Source: JBFLXB01 sp964570625
Lineage (GTDB): Bacteria > Nitrospirota > Nitrospiria > 2-01-FULL-66-17
NCBI GenBank assembly: GCA_964570625.1
Contig: CAZMYW010000006.1
Span: 1-64,000, forward strand
Reading direction: 5' to 3'
DNA: 64,000 bases
Shown here: positions 9,471-18,212 of the stretch, in pieces
Layout of the letters: every line of letters starts with the position of its first letter
Numbering within the stretch: position 1 is the stretch's first letter
Position numbers and translations under genes: made by a program
The notes under the pieces: model-generated
Seen by the model: the letters and a program-made list of their open reading frames with translations, nothing else
Database searches by the model: none
What the model was told of the DNA's origin: nothing

Positions 9471-9499
9471 ATTATCGCAAAAGGCGTGCACACGCGCAA
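9471..9499 (-). promoter_or_regulatory. promoter of the aminopeptidase gene
   Basis: On the minus strand TTGCGC (9494-9499), 17 bases and GATAAT (9471-9476). Predicted start near 9464, about 19 nt before the GTG. The -35 boxes of the two divergent genes are 11 bases apart (9499 and 9511). Confidence 0.6.
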
Positions 9500-9510
9500 A
9501 CGGACGGGTC

Positions 9511-9539
9511 TTGATTGCCGCGCTGAACTCCCTTAGGAT
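9511..9539 (+). promoter_or_regulatory. promoter of the PilB/GspE-like gene
   Basis: TTGATT (9511-9516), a 17-base spacer and TAGGAT (9534-9539). It rules out translation from upstream codons and is compatible with the start at 9604. Confidence 0.6.
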
Positions 9540-9603
9540 GCTGGCCTACGAAGGTTGGATGACTCACCCGTCACCGGTCTCTCACCCGGGAGGCTTGCAC
9601 GAC

Positions 9604-11205
9604 ATGGCCAACAGCGCAACCGTGGTTCCGCGCCTCGGAGACCTGTTATGCGCCCAGGGCGCACTCACCCGCGACGGTGTGGGACGGGGCCTCGACGAGC
9701 AACGCCAGCGGGGAGGCCTGTTGGGCGACCACCTTGTGTCGCTCAAGCTCCTCACCCCTCATGCGCTCTCGACCGCGCTGGCGCGTCAGGCCGACCTTCA
9801 ACGCGCGGCATATGAAGACCTAATTCCCGCGCTGGCCACTGAAGCGGCTCACGGCCGACCCCAGGACAGCGCCGCAGGCGCACCACCGTTAGTGCGTTTG
9901 GTCGACGCGCTGTTGACCTACGGGGTAATCCGCCAGGCCAGCGACCTGCACGTGGAGCCGGAAGCCGACGCGAGCCTGGCGCGGTATCGCGTCCACGGCC
10001 TCCTGACGCGCGCCTTCACCCTACCGCGCGCGCTCCACCCCGCGCTGGTGTCTCGACTCAAAATCCTCGCGTCATTGGACATCGCGGAGCGGCGGCTCCC
10101 CCAGGATGGCGCGGTCCGTGGTCGCTACGCGGGCCGGCCCGTGGACCTGCGCGTCGCGTCGCTCCCCAGCCAACACGGCGAGAAAATCGTGATTCGGATT
10201 CTGGATCACGCCCGCCAACTGCTGAGCCTCGGAGCGCTCGGGTTATCGTCGCACGAAGCCGAAGCGGTCGGCGCGATCCTGACCCGTCGAAAAGGCATCA
10301 TCCTGGTGACCGGACCCACGGGAAGCGGGAAAACCACCACGCTGTATGCCATGCTCAACGCCATTCGAGACGGCACGAGCAATATCGTGACGGTGGAAGA
10401 TCCAATCGAATATTCGATCGCCGGAGTCAACCAGGTGCAGGTCCACGCGGAAATCGGATTGACCTTCGCACGCGCGTTGCGGGCCATACTGCGGCAAGAC
10501 CCCGACGTCATTCTCATCGGCGAGATCCGCGACGGCGAAACCGCCGAGATCGCGTATCGCGCCGCCATGACCGGGCATCTGGTGCTCTCGACCCTACACA
10601 CCAACGACGCGGCGGCTACCATCGCCCGCTTGACCGACTTGGGGGTGCCGCGTTATCTGGTGGCCGCACACACCGCGGGGATCTTGGCGCAGCGGTTGGT
10701 CCGGAAGCTGTGCCAGGTCTGTCGAGCGCAAGGTCGACCTTCGCCCAGCCACGCGTTGCACCTCGGGCTCTCCGCTGCAGCGGTCGACGACGATCAGGCG
10801 TGGGGGCTCCCCACCGGATGCGCCGCGTGCCACGGCACCGGATACCAGGGACGCATGAGCCTGTTCGAGTCCCTGCTGCCGTCTCGCGATCTCCGCGAAC
10901 AGATCGGCGGCGGCGCATCCGAAGACGCCCTGCGCCTGACCGCGCTCCGATCCGGCATGGTCTCGCTGCTCGCCGCAGGACTGGCCAAGGCACGCGAGGG
11001 ACTGACGTCGCTGGAAGAATTGGGACGCGTGTTGGAGCCGGACGAAGGCGGACCCGCGCTCTGCGACGCGTGCGGCAAGATCCGGCCGGGCCCATCCCCG
11101 TTTTGCCCGTTCTGCGGCGCGCGGGCAGCCGGCGCGTGCACCGGGTGCGGTCGGGGGATAGCGCCGTCGTGGTCCCACTGCGCGTCCTGCGGCACGGCCC
11201 GCTGA
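9604..11205 (+). CDS. PilB/GspE-family ATPase with C-terminal double zinc ribbon
   Basis: Secretion or type IV pilus assembly ATPase of 533 residues. An N-terminal MshEN-like segment is followed by the ATPase core: Walker A GPTGSGKTTT from about 237, the acidic RQDPDVILIGEIRDGETA stretch, the HTNDAAATIARL histidine box, and the family's own four-cysteine zinc motif (CQVC and CAAC). Unusually, the last 45 residues contain four further Cys-x2-Cys pairs, a double zinc ribbon that classical PilB/GspE proteins lack. No other pilus or secretion gene is near, so it is an orphan. The ATG at 9604 follows GGGAGG by 10 bases; ATG 9559 is the alternative. The stop codon falls inside the left arm of a palindromic repeat. 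Confidence 0.9.
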   Translation: MANSATVVPRLGDLLCAQGALTRDGVGRGLDEQRQRGGLLGDHLVSLKLLTPHALSTALARQADLQRAAYEDLIPALATEAAHGRPQDSAAGAPPLVRLVDALLTYGVIRQASDLHVEPEADASLARYRVHGLLTRAFTLPRALHPALVSRLKILASLDIAERRLPQDGAVRGRYAGRPVDLRVASLPSQHGEKIVIRILDHARQLLSLGALGLSSHEAEAVGAILTRRKGIILVTGPTGSGKTTTLYAMLNAIRDGTSNIVTVEDPIEYSIAGVNQVQVHAEIGLTFARALRAILRQDPDVILIGEIRDGETAEIAYRAAMTGHLVLSTLHTNDAAATIARLTDLGVPRYLVAAHTAGILAQRLVRKLCQVCRAQGRPSPSHALHLGLSAAAVDDDQAWGLPTGCAACHGTGYQGRMSLFESLLPSRDLREQIGGGASEDALRLTALRSGMVSLLAAGLAKAREGLTSLEELGRVLEPDEGGPALCDACGKIRPGPSPFCPFCGARAAGACTGCGRGIAPSWSHCASCGTAR

Positions 11206-11315
11206 AAAAGTCCATCGACAGCGTTGCCGCTGCGCATCCGGTGCTCACGTACACATCCAGTACGCTGCGCTCCGGTGCTCGCGGCGCCTTGTCGCTGGAG
11301 CTTTTTGAGCGGGCC
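11196..11315 (-). repeat. palindromic intergenic repeat, copy 1 (reverse orientation)
   Basis: About 120 bp with outer arms GGCCCGCTGAAAAAGTCCA and its near-complement ending at 11315, and an inner core that reads CGTACTGGATGTGTACG on the minus strand. The core matches the three other copies, but the arms differ in sequence while staying self-complementary. It begins inside the end of the PilB-like gene and lies between convergent genes. Confidence 0.7.
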
Positions 11316-11316
11316 G

Positions 11317-11350
11317 CATTCCCTCAACGAGGGAACTCGTTGAGGGAATG
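11317..11350. terminator. perfect 15-bp stem-loop between convergent genes
   Basis: CATTCCCTCAACGAG pairs perfectly with CTCGTTGAGGGAATG around a GGAA loop. It sits immediately after repeat copy 1 and 7 bases before the end of thiL. There is no T-run on either side, so termination is inferred from position and stability only. Confidence 0.5.
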
Positions 11351-11357
11351 GATGGCC

Positions 11358-12383
11358 CTAACCAACGTCTCGGAAATGTTCGTATCCTACACGCGGGAGT
11401 GAACGCCGTCGTCCTGTCGCATCGATCACGGCGAGGCCGCGGCGTGCGGGTGTCACACGGCCGATAACTGTCAGCATGGCGTCGTCAGCCACCGCGCGAC
11501 GGGCCCGATTCAAGCGCCGAGGCGATACGGTGGCTAGCAGCTCGAAATCCTCGCCCCCGCGCAACGCGTATTCGATTGGGTCGCGCCGGACTGCCGCGGC
11601 GTAGGCCCGCAACGCGGGCGAGAGCGGTAACGCGCCCAGATTAATCTCCACCCCCACCTTGCTCGCTTCGCAGAGCCGACGCACGTCGGCAGCCAGGCCG
11701 TCGGACAGGTCGATCGCCGCGGTGGCCAGGCGGTGCTGCGCGAGACGGGCGCCGACGTTCAGTCTGGGGGTGGGACGCTGGTGACGGTCGATCAACCAAC
11801 GCGCGTGTGATCGTGAAAGGCCACGCGGCAATCGTGTGCCGCGACCCAATAAACCCAATCCCGCGACCGAATCACCCAGCGTGCCGGTCACACACAAGAG
11901 ATCCCCTGGCCGCGCTCCGGAGCGCATCAGTGCGCGCCCACGTACTACCTCGCCGATGACCGTCACCGCGATCGACCAGCAGGGCGCGGCCGATACGTCT
12001 CCCCCTGCTAACACGACACCATAGCGCCTGGCGGCACGCCCCAATCCCCGATAAAGCCCCTCCGCATCGCGAACCCGCGCCTGGGTGGGCAGCGACAACG
12101 CCACAAAAAATGCGACCGGCCGTCCTCCCATAGCCGCAATGTCGCTGAGGTTCGCGACCAGCGCTTTTTCCCCCAACCGATCAAACGGCCAAACACGCAG
12201 GTCGAAGTCGATTCCTTCCACCAACACGTCGGTCGTGACAAGCAACTCGGTCCCGGCCCGCTGCCGGACAACTGCCGCGTCGTCACCAACGCCGACGCGC
12301 AAGCGAGGCAAAGTGGTCGGACAGAGCCTGGCGAGCCGGGCAATCAGCCCAAACTCCCCCAATCGCCCTAGATTATTTTCCAC
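11358..12383 (-). CDS. thiL: thiamine-monophosphate kinase
   Basis: Phosphorylates thiamine monophosphate to thiamine diphosphate with ATP. The 341-residue product shows the ThiL/PurM-type signatures in order: GEFGLI near the start, GDDAAV at about 33-38, TTDVLVEGIDFD, GGDVSAA, DLSDGLAADV and GGEDFELL at about 274-281. I start it at the GTG at 12383, with GGGGA nine bases upstream, because the open frame further upstream runs through a hairpin and repeat copy 2 and adds residues absent from the family; a TTG eight codons further in is possible. It is the last gene of a minus-strand run galU-hsp20-lon-thiL. Confidence 0.93.
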   Translation of the reverse strand: MENNLGRLGEFGLIARLARLCPTTLPRLRVGVGDDAAVVRQRAGTELLVTTDVLVEGIDFDLRVWPFDRLGEKALVANLSDIAAMGGRPVAFFVALSLPTQARVRDAEGLYRGLGRAARRYGVVLAGGDVSAAPCWSIAVTVIGEVVRGRALMRSGARPGDLLCVTGTLGDSVAGLGLLGRGTRLPRGLSRSHARWLIDRHQRPTPRLNVGARLAQHRLATAAIDLSDGLAADVRRLCEASKVGVEINLGALPLSPALRAYAAAVRRDPIEYALRGGEDFELLATVSPRRLNRARRAVADDAMLTVIGRVTPARRGLAVIDATGRRRSLPRVGYEHFRDVG

Positions 12384-12394
12384 AGATGTTTTTC

Positions 12395-12422
12395 CCCAGA
12401 GCGCACGCTTCGGCGCTCTGGG
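12395..12422. terminator. 10-bp stem-loop between lon and thiL
   Basis: CCCAGAGCGC pairs perfectly with GCGCTCTGGG around an 8-base loop. It abuts repeat copy 2 and lies 11 bases before the thiL start. Without a T-run it may be an attenuating or RNA-stabilising structure rather than a terminator. Confidence 0.4.
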
Positions 12423-12545
12423 AGCCTGTTCAGGAGCGCGCCAGATGCCAGGCGCCGCGAGCACCCGCACCGCAGCGTACTGGGTCGTACGTGAGGAGCG
12501 GATGCGCAGCGGCAACGCCGCAGATGGCCGCTCATGGACAGGCTC
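12422..12545 (+). repeat. palindromic intergenic repeat, copy 2
   Basis: About 124 bp. Outer arms GAGCCTGTTCA and TGGACAGGCTC; conserved core CGTACTGGGTCGTACGTGAG, whose CGTAC/GTACG ends form the tip hairpin. The right end overlaps the lon stop codon by one base. Confidence 0.75.
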
Positions 12546-14962
12546 TACGCGTTGATGGGAAGGGAGGAGCGGTTTTGGCGCGGCGATGGCCGCGCCCGCG
12601 GCTTCACCATGCGAAACCCCCGCAACGCAACGGGCAACACGTCGTCCATCGTTTCGGCGAACACAAGCTGTAACCCCTGTTTGACGTGTTTGGGCACGTC
12701 TTCGAGGTCTTTCTCGTTGCGCTTGGGGATGATGACGGTTTTCATGCCCGCCCGCTTGGCAGCCAACAACTTTTCCTTCAGACCCCCGATCGGCAACACC
12801 CGTCCGCGCAGCGTCACCTCACCCGTCATGGCGACCTCATGCCGCACCGGGGTATCGGTGAACACCGAGGCCAAGGCCGTGGCCATCGTAATGCCCGCCG
12901 AAGGACCGTCCTTGGGAGTCGCGCCTGCCGGCACGTGGATGTGGACGTCGAGTTTGCCGAACACGTCGGGCTTGACGCCGATCTCGTGTTGCCGGGACTT
13001 GATGTAGCTGAGCGCGGCCTGCGCCGACTCTTTCATCACGTCGCCCAGGTGGCCGGTCAGGGTGAGCACACCCTTGCCCTTCATGGTGGTGGCCTCGATG
13101 TAGATGATGTCGCCGCCTGATTCGGTCCACGCCAGGCCGGTGGCCACGCCAAGCTCGTCGTGCTCCTGCTCCGCCTCCGGCACGTGTTTGGGGATGCCGA
13201 GATAGGCTTGGAGGTTCTTGGGCGTGATGATGTACTGCTTGACCTTCCCTTCGGCGATCTTCCGGGCCACCTTGCGGAACACGTTGGCGATCTCGCGCTC
13301 CAGGTTCCGCACGCCCGCCTCGCGCGTGTACTGCGTGATGATTATCCGCAGCGCGGACTCGGTGAGTTCCGCGTGTTTCTCCGAAATGCCGTGCTCCTTG
13401 AGCTGCCGCGGAATCAGATAGTTCTTGGCGATCCCGACCTTCTCCTCCTCGGTGTACCCCGAGATATCGATCACTTCCATCCGGTCGCGCAGCGGGCCCG
13501 GGATAGGATCGAGCAGATTGGCGGTGGTGATGAACATGACGTTCGAGAGGTCGAACGGCACGCCCAGGTAATGATCGGTGAACGCGTGGTTCTGCTCCGG
13601 ATCCAGCACTTCCAGCAGGGCCGCCGCGGGATCGCCGCGGAAGTCCATACCGATCTTGTCCACCTCATCCAGCATGAACACCGGGTTATTGGACCCGCCC
13701 TGCTTAATGCCCAGGACGATCCGGCCCGGCAACGAACCCACGTACGTACGCCGGTGGCCCCGGATCTCGGCCTCGTCGCGTACCCCGCCCAGCGACATCC
13801 GCACGAACTCCCGTCCCAGCGCCCGGGCGATCGACTTGCCCAACGACGTCTTGCCCACGCCGGGCGGGCCGAGGAAACACAGGATCGGCCCTTTCATCTT
13901 TTCTTTTAACTTGCGCACCGCCAGGAACTCGAGGATCCGCTCCTTGACCTTCTCCAGATCGTAGTGGTCGTCGTTGAGCACCTTTTCCGCGGCCGGGATG
14001 TCCAGATTGTCCTTGGTCGTTTTGCTCCACGGGATCTCGACCATCCATTCCAAATACGTGCGGATCGTGGCGGCCTCGGCCGAGTCCGGGTGCATTTTCT
14101 CCAGGCGCTTGAGCTGCTTGTCGGACTCTTTGAACACCTTCTCGGGCATCTTGGACTGTTTGATGCGCTTGCGAAACTCGTTGATCTCCTCAGCGCGTTC
14201 GTCGACGTCGCCCAGTTCCTTTTGGATGGCTTTGAGCTGCTCGCGCAGGAAATACTCCCGCTGGCTGCGGTCCATCTCCCCCTTGGCTTCGGCCTGGATT
14301 TTCTGCTGCATCGACAGCAGTTCGATCTCCTTGTTCAGGATCTCGTTGACGCGCCGCAGCCGCGCGACCGGGTCCAGGAGTTCCAGGACCTCTTGCGCCA
14401 GGTCCACCTTCAGCCCCAGATTGGAGGCGATCATGTCGGCCAGGCGGCCGGGTTCATCGAGATTTTCGATGACCACCATGATCTCGGGCAACATCAGCTT
14501 GCCGAACCCGATGATCTTTTCGAGCTGCTCCTTGACGGTTCGCATCAGCGCCTCGATCTCGAGGCTGACCTCCGGCGCCGCGGCATCGGGCAGTTTTTCG
14601 GTCTGGACCACGTAGAACGGCGTCGTCTGGACGTACTCGAGCACGCGCACGCGAGCCATCGCCTGCACCAAAATCTTGATGCGGCCGTCGGGCAACTTGA
14701 GCATTCGCATGATCATGCCCACGGTGCCGACCGAATACAGGTCCTTCGCTTGGGGGTTCTCCACGTCCAGTGCGCGCTGGGCCACCAACAGCACCAAGCG
14801 GTTGCCGGCGAGCGCCTCGTCGATGGCCTTGATCGACATCTCGCGGCCCACGAACAGCGGCAGCACCATGTGCGGAAACACCACCAGATCCCGCACCGGG
14901 AGCATCGGCAACTGGCTGGGGATTTCGACCTGCTGGGTGTCTTGCTCGACCGTCTCTGTCAC
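12545..14962 (-). CDS. lon: ATP-dependent protease Lon
   Basis: Cytoplasmic AAA+ serine protease that degrades misfolded and regulatory proteins. The 805-residue protein has the LonA layout: N-terminal substrate-binding domain (about 15-215), a coiled linker, AAA+ module with Walker A GPPGVGKT and Walker B FMLDEVDK, and a C-terminal protease domain with the catalytic dyad S688 (DGPSAG) and K729 (GGLKEKLLAA). The GTG at 14962 is used as start since AGGGGGA lies upstream; starting further up would run into hsp20. It lies 25 bases downstream of hsp20, so a proteostasis operon is likely. The basic tail of about 20 residues is not part of the conserved fold. Confidence 0.97.
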   Translation of the reverse strand: MTETVEQDTQQVEIPSQLPMLPVRDLVVFPHMVLPLFVGREMSIKAIDEALAGNRLVLLVAQRALDVENPQAKDLYSVGTVGMIMRMLKLPDGRIKILVQAMARVRVLEYVQTTPFYVVQTEKLPDAAAPEVSLEIEALMRTVKEQLEKIIGFGKLMLPEIMVVIENLDEPGRLADMIASNLGLKVDLAQEVLELLDPVARLRRVNEILNKEIELLSMQQKIQAEAKGEMDRSQREYFLREQLKAIQKELGDVDERAEEINEFRKRIKQSKMPEKVFKESDKQLKRLEKMHPDSAEAATIRTYLEWMVEIPWSKTTKDNLDIPAAEKVLNDDHYDLEKVKERILEFLAVRKLKEKMKGPILCFLGPPGVGKTSLGKSIARALGREFVRMSLGGVRDEAEIRGHRRTYVGSLPGRIVLGIKQGGSNNPVFMLDEVDKIGMDFRGDPAAALLEVLDPEQNHAFTDHYLGVPFDLSNVMFITTANLLDPIPGPLRDRMEVIDISGYTEEEKVGIAKNYLIPRQLKEHGISEKHAELTESALRIIITQYTREAGVRNLEREIANVFRKVARKIAEGKVKQYIITPKNLQAYLGIPKHVPEAEQEHDELGVATGLAWTESGGDIIYIEATTMKGKGVLTLTGHLGDVMKESAQAALSYIKSRQHEIGVKPDVFGKLDVHIHVPAGATPKDGPSAGITMATALASVFTDTPVRHEVAMTGEVTLRGRVLPIGGLKEKLLAAKRAGMKTVIIPKRNEKDLEDVPKHVKQGLQLVFAETMDDVLPVALRGFRMVKPRARPSPRQNRSSLPINA

Positions 14963-14987
14963 GCGTTCGGTTCCCCCTTTCCTGGTT

Positions 14988-15398
14988 TCACCCTTCTTGC
15001 ACCGGAATTTCAATCGCTTTCTGCCGTCGGTCCGGAATCTTGGGAAACGTCACGGTAAGCACGCCGCGTTCGTATCGCGCCATCGCCGCGTGGGGATTGA
15101 TCGGAATCGGCAGATGCACCACGCGGTGAAACGCCGTGGAATTGCGCTCGACCCGCAAGTAACACCCCTTCCCCGCGTCGCTGCGCGTCCGACGGCCCTC
15201 GATCGTGAGGTTGTTCTGCGAGACCACGATCTTCAACTCGTGAAGCACGATGCCCGGCAGGTCGACGGTCACCACCAACCCATCCGGCACCTCATAGAGA
15301 TCGAGCAGCGGTGTACTGGGCGCTTCCTGCGCGGACAGGAGCGGCGCCACCAACAACCGCTCGCTCGTCATCCGCACCGTAGTTTCCTGTTTGGCCAT
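14988..15398 (-). CDS. small heat-shock protein, Hsp20 family
   Basis: 136-residue alpha-crystallin-type chaperone that holds unfolding proteins. The core domain spans about 28-125 (LLDLYEVPDGLVVTVDLPG at the start), the conserved hydrophobic-glycine signature appears as RGVLTVTFPK near 112-121, and a short IPV motif of the I-x-I/V type is at the C-terminus for oligomer contacts. GGAGG stands eight bases before the ATG. It is placed between galU and lon on the same strand; co-expression of an Hsp20 with Lon makes functional sense. No CIRCE-like inverted repeat is visible upstream. Confidence 0.93.
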   Translation of the reverse strand: MAKQETTVRMTSERLLVAPLLSAQEAPSTPLLDLYEVPDGLVVTVDLPGIVLHELKIVVSQNNLTIEGRRTRSDAGKGCYLRVERNSTAFHRVVHLPIPINPHAAMARYERGVLTVTFPKIPDRRQKAIEIPVQEG

Positions 15399-15475
15399 GC
15401 CGAGCCTCCTCCACGTCCCCGGGCTGAAACACGCCAGGGCTGGCGGAGTGTCCCTGGTGCGGGACGCCCGCCGGA

Positions 15476-16351
15476 TTATTTCAACCGCAGTTGCTCCAGA
15501 TACCGCCGGAACGCCGGACCCAACTCGGGGTTCTTCAGTCCGAATTCGACCGTGGCTTTGAGAAACCCCAGCTTATCGCCGGCGTCGTGCCGGTGGCCGT
15601 CGAGGATCTTTCCGTACAGCCGGCCTTGTCGCGCCAACACACGTAAGGCGTCCGTCAACTGGATCTCGCCGTTTCGGCCCGGTTCCGTATGCTCCAGGAT
15701 CGAGAAAATATCGGGCGTAAGCACGTAGCGGCCGATCACGGCAAGCGTGGACGGCGCCTGCTCGGGGGCGGGTTTCTCGACCAGATCTTCGATCTGAAAC
15801 ACGCCCGGTTTGATTTCACGCCCCTGGATGATGCCGTATTGGCTCACTTCCTCCCGCGAGACCGGCTGCAGGCCGATCGCCGCCACGCCCACCTCCTGAT
15901 GCATCGCGATCAGTTGCTGGATGGCGGGCTGAGGATGGTCGATGATATCGTCGCCCAACAGCACCGCGAACGTCTCGTTGCCCACCCCCGGGCCGGCCTG
16001 CAGCACGGCGTGCCCCAGCCCTTTGGCCTCCCGCTGGCGCACGTAGATAAACCGCGCCAGGCCCGTGATGTGCTGGATCTCCTGCAACTGTTTGTGTTTA
16101 CCCTGGCCCCGCAGCGTGGATTCCAGCTCGAACGCCACGTCGAAATGGTCCTCGATCGCGCGTTTGCCGCGGCCGGTGACAATGATGATGTCCTGAATTC
16201 CCGCGGCGACCGCCTCTTCGACCACGTACTGGATGAGCGGCTTGTCCACCAGCGCCAACATCTCCTTGGGAGACGCCTTGGTGGCGGGGAGAAATCGCGT
16301 GCCGAGCCCCGCGGCCGGAATCACGGCTTTGACGATCGGGGAAGCGTTCAT
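15476..16351 (-). CDS. galU: UTP-glucose-1-phosphate uridylyltransferase
   Basis: Makes UDP-glucose from UTP and glucose-1-phosphate, the activated donor for cellulose-type polymers and other envelope glycans. The 291-residue protein has the bacterial GalU signature AAGLGTRFLPATKASPKEM at 13-31, the AKGLGHAVLQA segment, and the VLLGDDI and VEKP motifs. Its promoter puts the transcription start within about two bases of the ATG, and there is no Shine-Dalgarno, so it is probably translated from a leaderless mRNA. It heads the minus-strand run that continues with hsp20 and lon. Its product would feed the cellulose-like synthase at 28.7 kb. Confidence 0.96.
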   Translation of the reverse strand: MNASPIVKAVIPAAGLGTRFLPATKASPKEMLALVDKPLIQYVVEEAVAAGIQDIIIVTGRGKRAIEDHFDVAFELESTLRGQGKHKQLQEIQHITGLARFIYVRQREAKGLGHAVLQAGPGVGNETFAVLLGDDIIDHPQPAIQQLIAMHQEVGVAAIGLQPVSREEVSQYGIIQGREIKPGVFQIEDLVEKPAPEQAPSTLAVIGRYVLTPDIFSILEHTEPGRNGEIQLTDALRVLARQGRLYGKILDGHRHDAGDKLGFLKATVEFGLKNPELGPAFRRYLEQLRLK

Positions 16352-16359
16352 TCGGCGTG

Positions 16360-16388
16360 ATTCTAGGGGTGCATCGGATGAAAGTCAA
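16360..16388 (-). promoter_or_regulatory. promoter of galU, leaderless type
   Basis: Minus-strand TTGACT (16383-16388), 17 bases and TAGAAT (16360-16365). Only 8 bases separate the -10 box from the ATG that begins at 16351. Confidence 0.7.
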
Positions 16389-16404
16389 CGAACAGAACAA
16401 ACGA

Positions 16405-17190
16405 TCAAAATCCCGTCGAGACTCCCACCATCCCATACCACGCGACACGGTCATCGGGCCCAAACACGTCGGACCCGAGCCCGGCGTCCGCCACGATCCG
16501 GTGGCTGATCTGGTGGCGGATCCCCATCTCGATGCCCGTGGTGTTCGACTCGGAGGTGTCCGATGATTGCTGCGTGAAGACATCGACGATCAGGGTCTCG
16601 CGAAAGCGCATCGGATATCCCAACGGATAACTCGCGCCGACCGCGGCGTTGTACCGGCCCCGGCGCTCTCCCGCCGCCGCGGAGGCCGCGACGAGATAGT
16701 CCGCGTTGACGTGGGTCCGCATCCGGCCGAACGTGCGGGTCACGATCAACCCGCCGGAGGCGTCCACGCCGGTGTCCCGAAACCCGCTCGTCGCCTCGGC
16801 TTCGGCCCGCACCGCGAACGCGGGCCATTGCAGCGACTCGCTGTTGAAGTTGTAGAGCACACCCAGCGCCGCCGCGGTCTCGCGATCAGTCGCGGCGACC
16901 GACGACCCTTCGAATGCCGCGTCTCCGCTGATCTCGATCTGGGCGTTATAGCCGATGCCGTACAACACCCCGATTCCGAGACCGTACCCGAAACCATCCC
17001 CGCGCCGATCGTGGACCGTGGCGCCGACGTCCACGCCGATTTCGCCTTTGGGGATCGGATAGGCATCGTCGATCCGCAGCGGCCGCCCCGCTTCCAGGTT
17101 GTCGTGATCCAGCGCCAGCACCGGCGCGGTCCCCAGCGCCCACGCAGCGCCCCACGCCGCCCATGCCGCCACCCGGACGTCAGTGCGCAT
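16405..17190 (-). CDS. outer-membrane beta-barrel protein of unknown role
   Basis: 261 residues. A signal peptide (about 1-26, ending near VLALDHD) is followed by alternating aromatic/hydrophobic strands with glycine-rich turns and a C-terminal phenylalanine, the usual look of a Gram-negative outer-membrane barrel; the pattern resembles the MetA-pathway/transporter-like barrel group. The ATG at 17190 lies inside the end of the upstream gene (11-base overlap), indicating translational coupling. It probably acts with the periplasmic protein encoded by that gene. The substrate is unknown. Confidence 0.7.
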   Translation of the reverse strand: MRTDVRVAAWAAWGAAWALGTAPVLALDHDNLEAGRPLRIDDAYPIPKGEIGVDVGATVHDRRGDGFGYGLGIGVLYGIGYNAQIEISGDAAFEGSSVAATDRETAAALGVLYNFNSESLQWPAFAVRAEAEATSGFRDTGVDASGGLIVTRTFGRMRTHVNADYLVAASAAAGERRGRYNAAVGASYPLGYPMRFRETLIVDVFTQQSSDTSESNTTGIEMGIRHQISHRIVADAGLGSDVFGPDDRVAWYGMVGVSTGF

Positions 17191-18133
17191 GCGGGGTTTT
17201 CGGCGACCGGACGATGAACGGGTTCCCGGCATCCGCGCTCGCCAGGTAATACGTCTCCATCAGTCGATAGATTTCGCTGCGCTTGGCTTCCCAGGCGGGC
17301 AACGTCTCGCTGGCCAACACGTCGCTGACATTGTCGTGCAGCATGTGGAGGTTGTCGAAGATATTCGCGATCTCGGGATGCTGATCCGCGAACGCCGGGC
17401 TGAGTTCCCCAGTGAGCGGCATGAACGTCCACTCGACCGGCGGACGGTCCAGATACCCGCGATAGGTCGCCAAGATCGGTTGCAGACGCTCCCGCTGCCC
17501 GGCGTGGTCGGCCCCGGAGATCAACGGATCGTACGCCGCGCCCTGCAGATAGTGGTAGGCCCAGATCGTGGCGTTGAACAGCGGAAACCGTTGTCGAAAC
17601 GCCCGGGAATACGGGAACTGGTCCAACCGTTGGTGGTCGAGCCGCTGCGCGGTGACCGCGTACGGGCTTGCCTGGTAATACGCCAGCGCCCGGTGAATCG
17701 CGGGCGCCTTGTCCGTCACCACCTGCGACGCGTAGATGTCGTACGTGGCGCGATGCAGGGCGTGCGCCTCATCGAACATGTTCTGCGCGCGCCACGCCAG
17801 ACGGATATACGTGGGCGCGATCGCCTCTTCGTTGGGGGGCAGCGCGGGGCGCGACGCGATAAACGCCAGGGTTTGCCGCCGCGCCCGTTCTTCGACCGCG
17901 GGCACGTCGTTCCCTCCCGTGCGCAACAACGTCTCGTACAGGTGCGAGTGGCCGAAGTCCACGCCGTTGAACGCGACGTCCAACTCCGGAATGCCCTGGT
18001 GCAGGGCGAGGTTCCAGGGACCCCGGCCGTGAAATCGTTTGTCGCGAGGCTCCCACTGGGCCGACGCCGGGCCCGGATTCGCCACCACCAGCGCGATGAG
18101 GGCCGCGGTCGCCGTCAGATATCGCACGAACAT
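17180..18133 (-). CDS. conserved periplasmic protein of unknown function
   Basis: 317 residues with a clear signal peptide (1-24, ending PASA). The mature part is largely helical, rich in Trp, Tyr and His, with no motif I recognise; histidine clusters (FGHSHLYE, HMLHDN) could bind a metal or a haem but no CxxCH is present. The ATG at 18133 follows GGAGG by five bases. The stop overlaps the start of the outer-membrane barrel gene, so the two are a unit. Function is not assigned. Confidence 0.7.
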   Translation of the reverse strand: MFVRYLTATAALIALVVANPGPASAQWEPRDKRFHGRGPWNLALHQGIPELDVAFNGVDFGHSHLYETLLRTGGNDVPAVEERARRQTLAFIASRPALPPNEEAIAPTYIRLAWRAQNMFDEAHALHRATYDIYASQVVTDKAPAIHRALAYYQASPYAVTAQRLDHQRLDQFPYSRAFRQRFPLFNATIWAYHYLQGAAYDPLISGADHAGQRERLQPILATYRGYLDRPPVEWTFMPLTGELSPAFADQHPEIANIFDNLHMLHDNVSDVLASETLPAWEAKRSEIYRLMETYYLASADAGNPFIVRSPKTPHAH

Positions 18134-18212
18134 ACCGCCTCCTCGACCAGCGCAGGGCGCAAGACGTGACGCGTGAGGAACAACCGATAGAAACAACCAG
18201 AGGTGAAGGCGG

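Noticed and set aside
9446..9499. Upstream TTG start for the aminopeptidase
   Set aside because: The TTG is part of the -35 box of a good promoter, so it would not be transcribed.
12384..12515. N-terminal extension of thiL through the repeat
   Set aside because: The added residues derive from a hairpin and repeat copy 2; ThiL proteins begin at the GEFGLI region.
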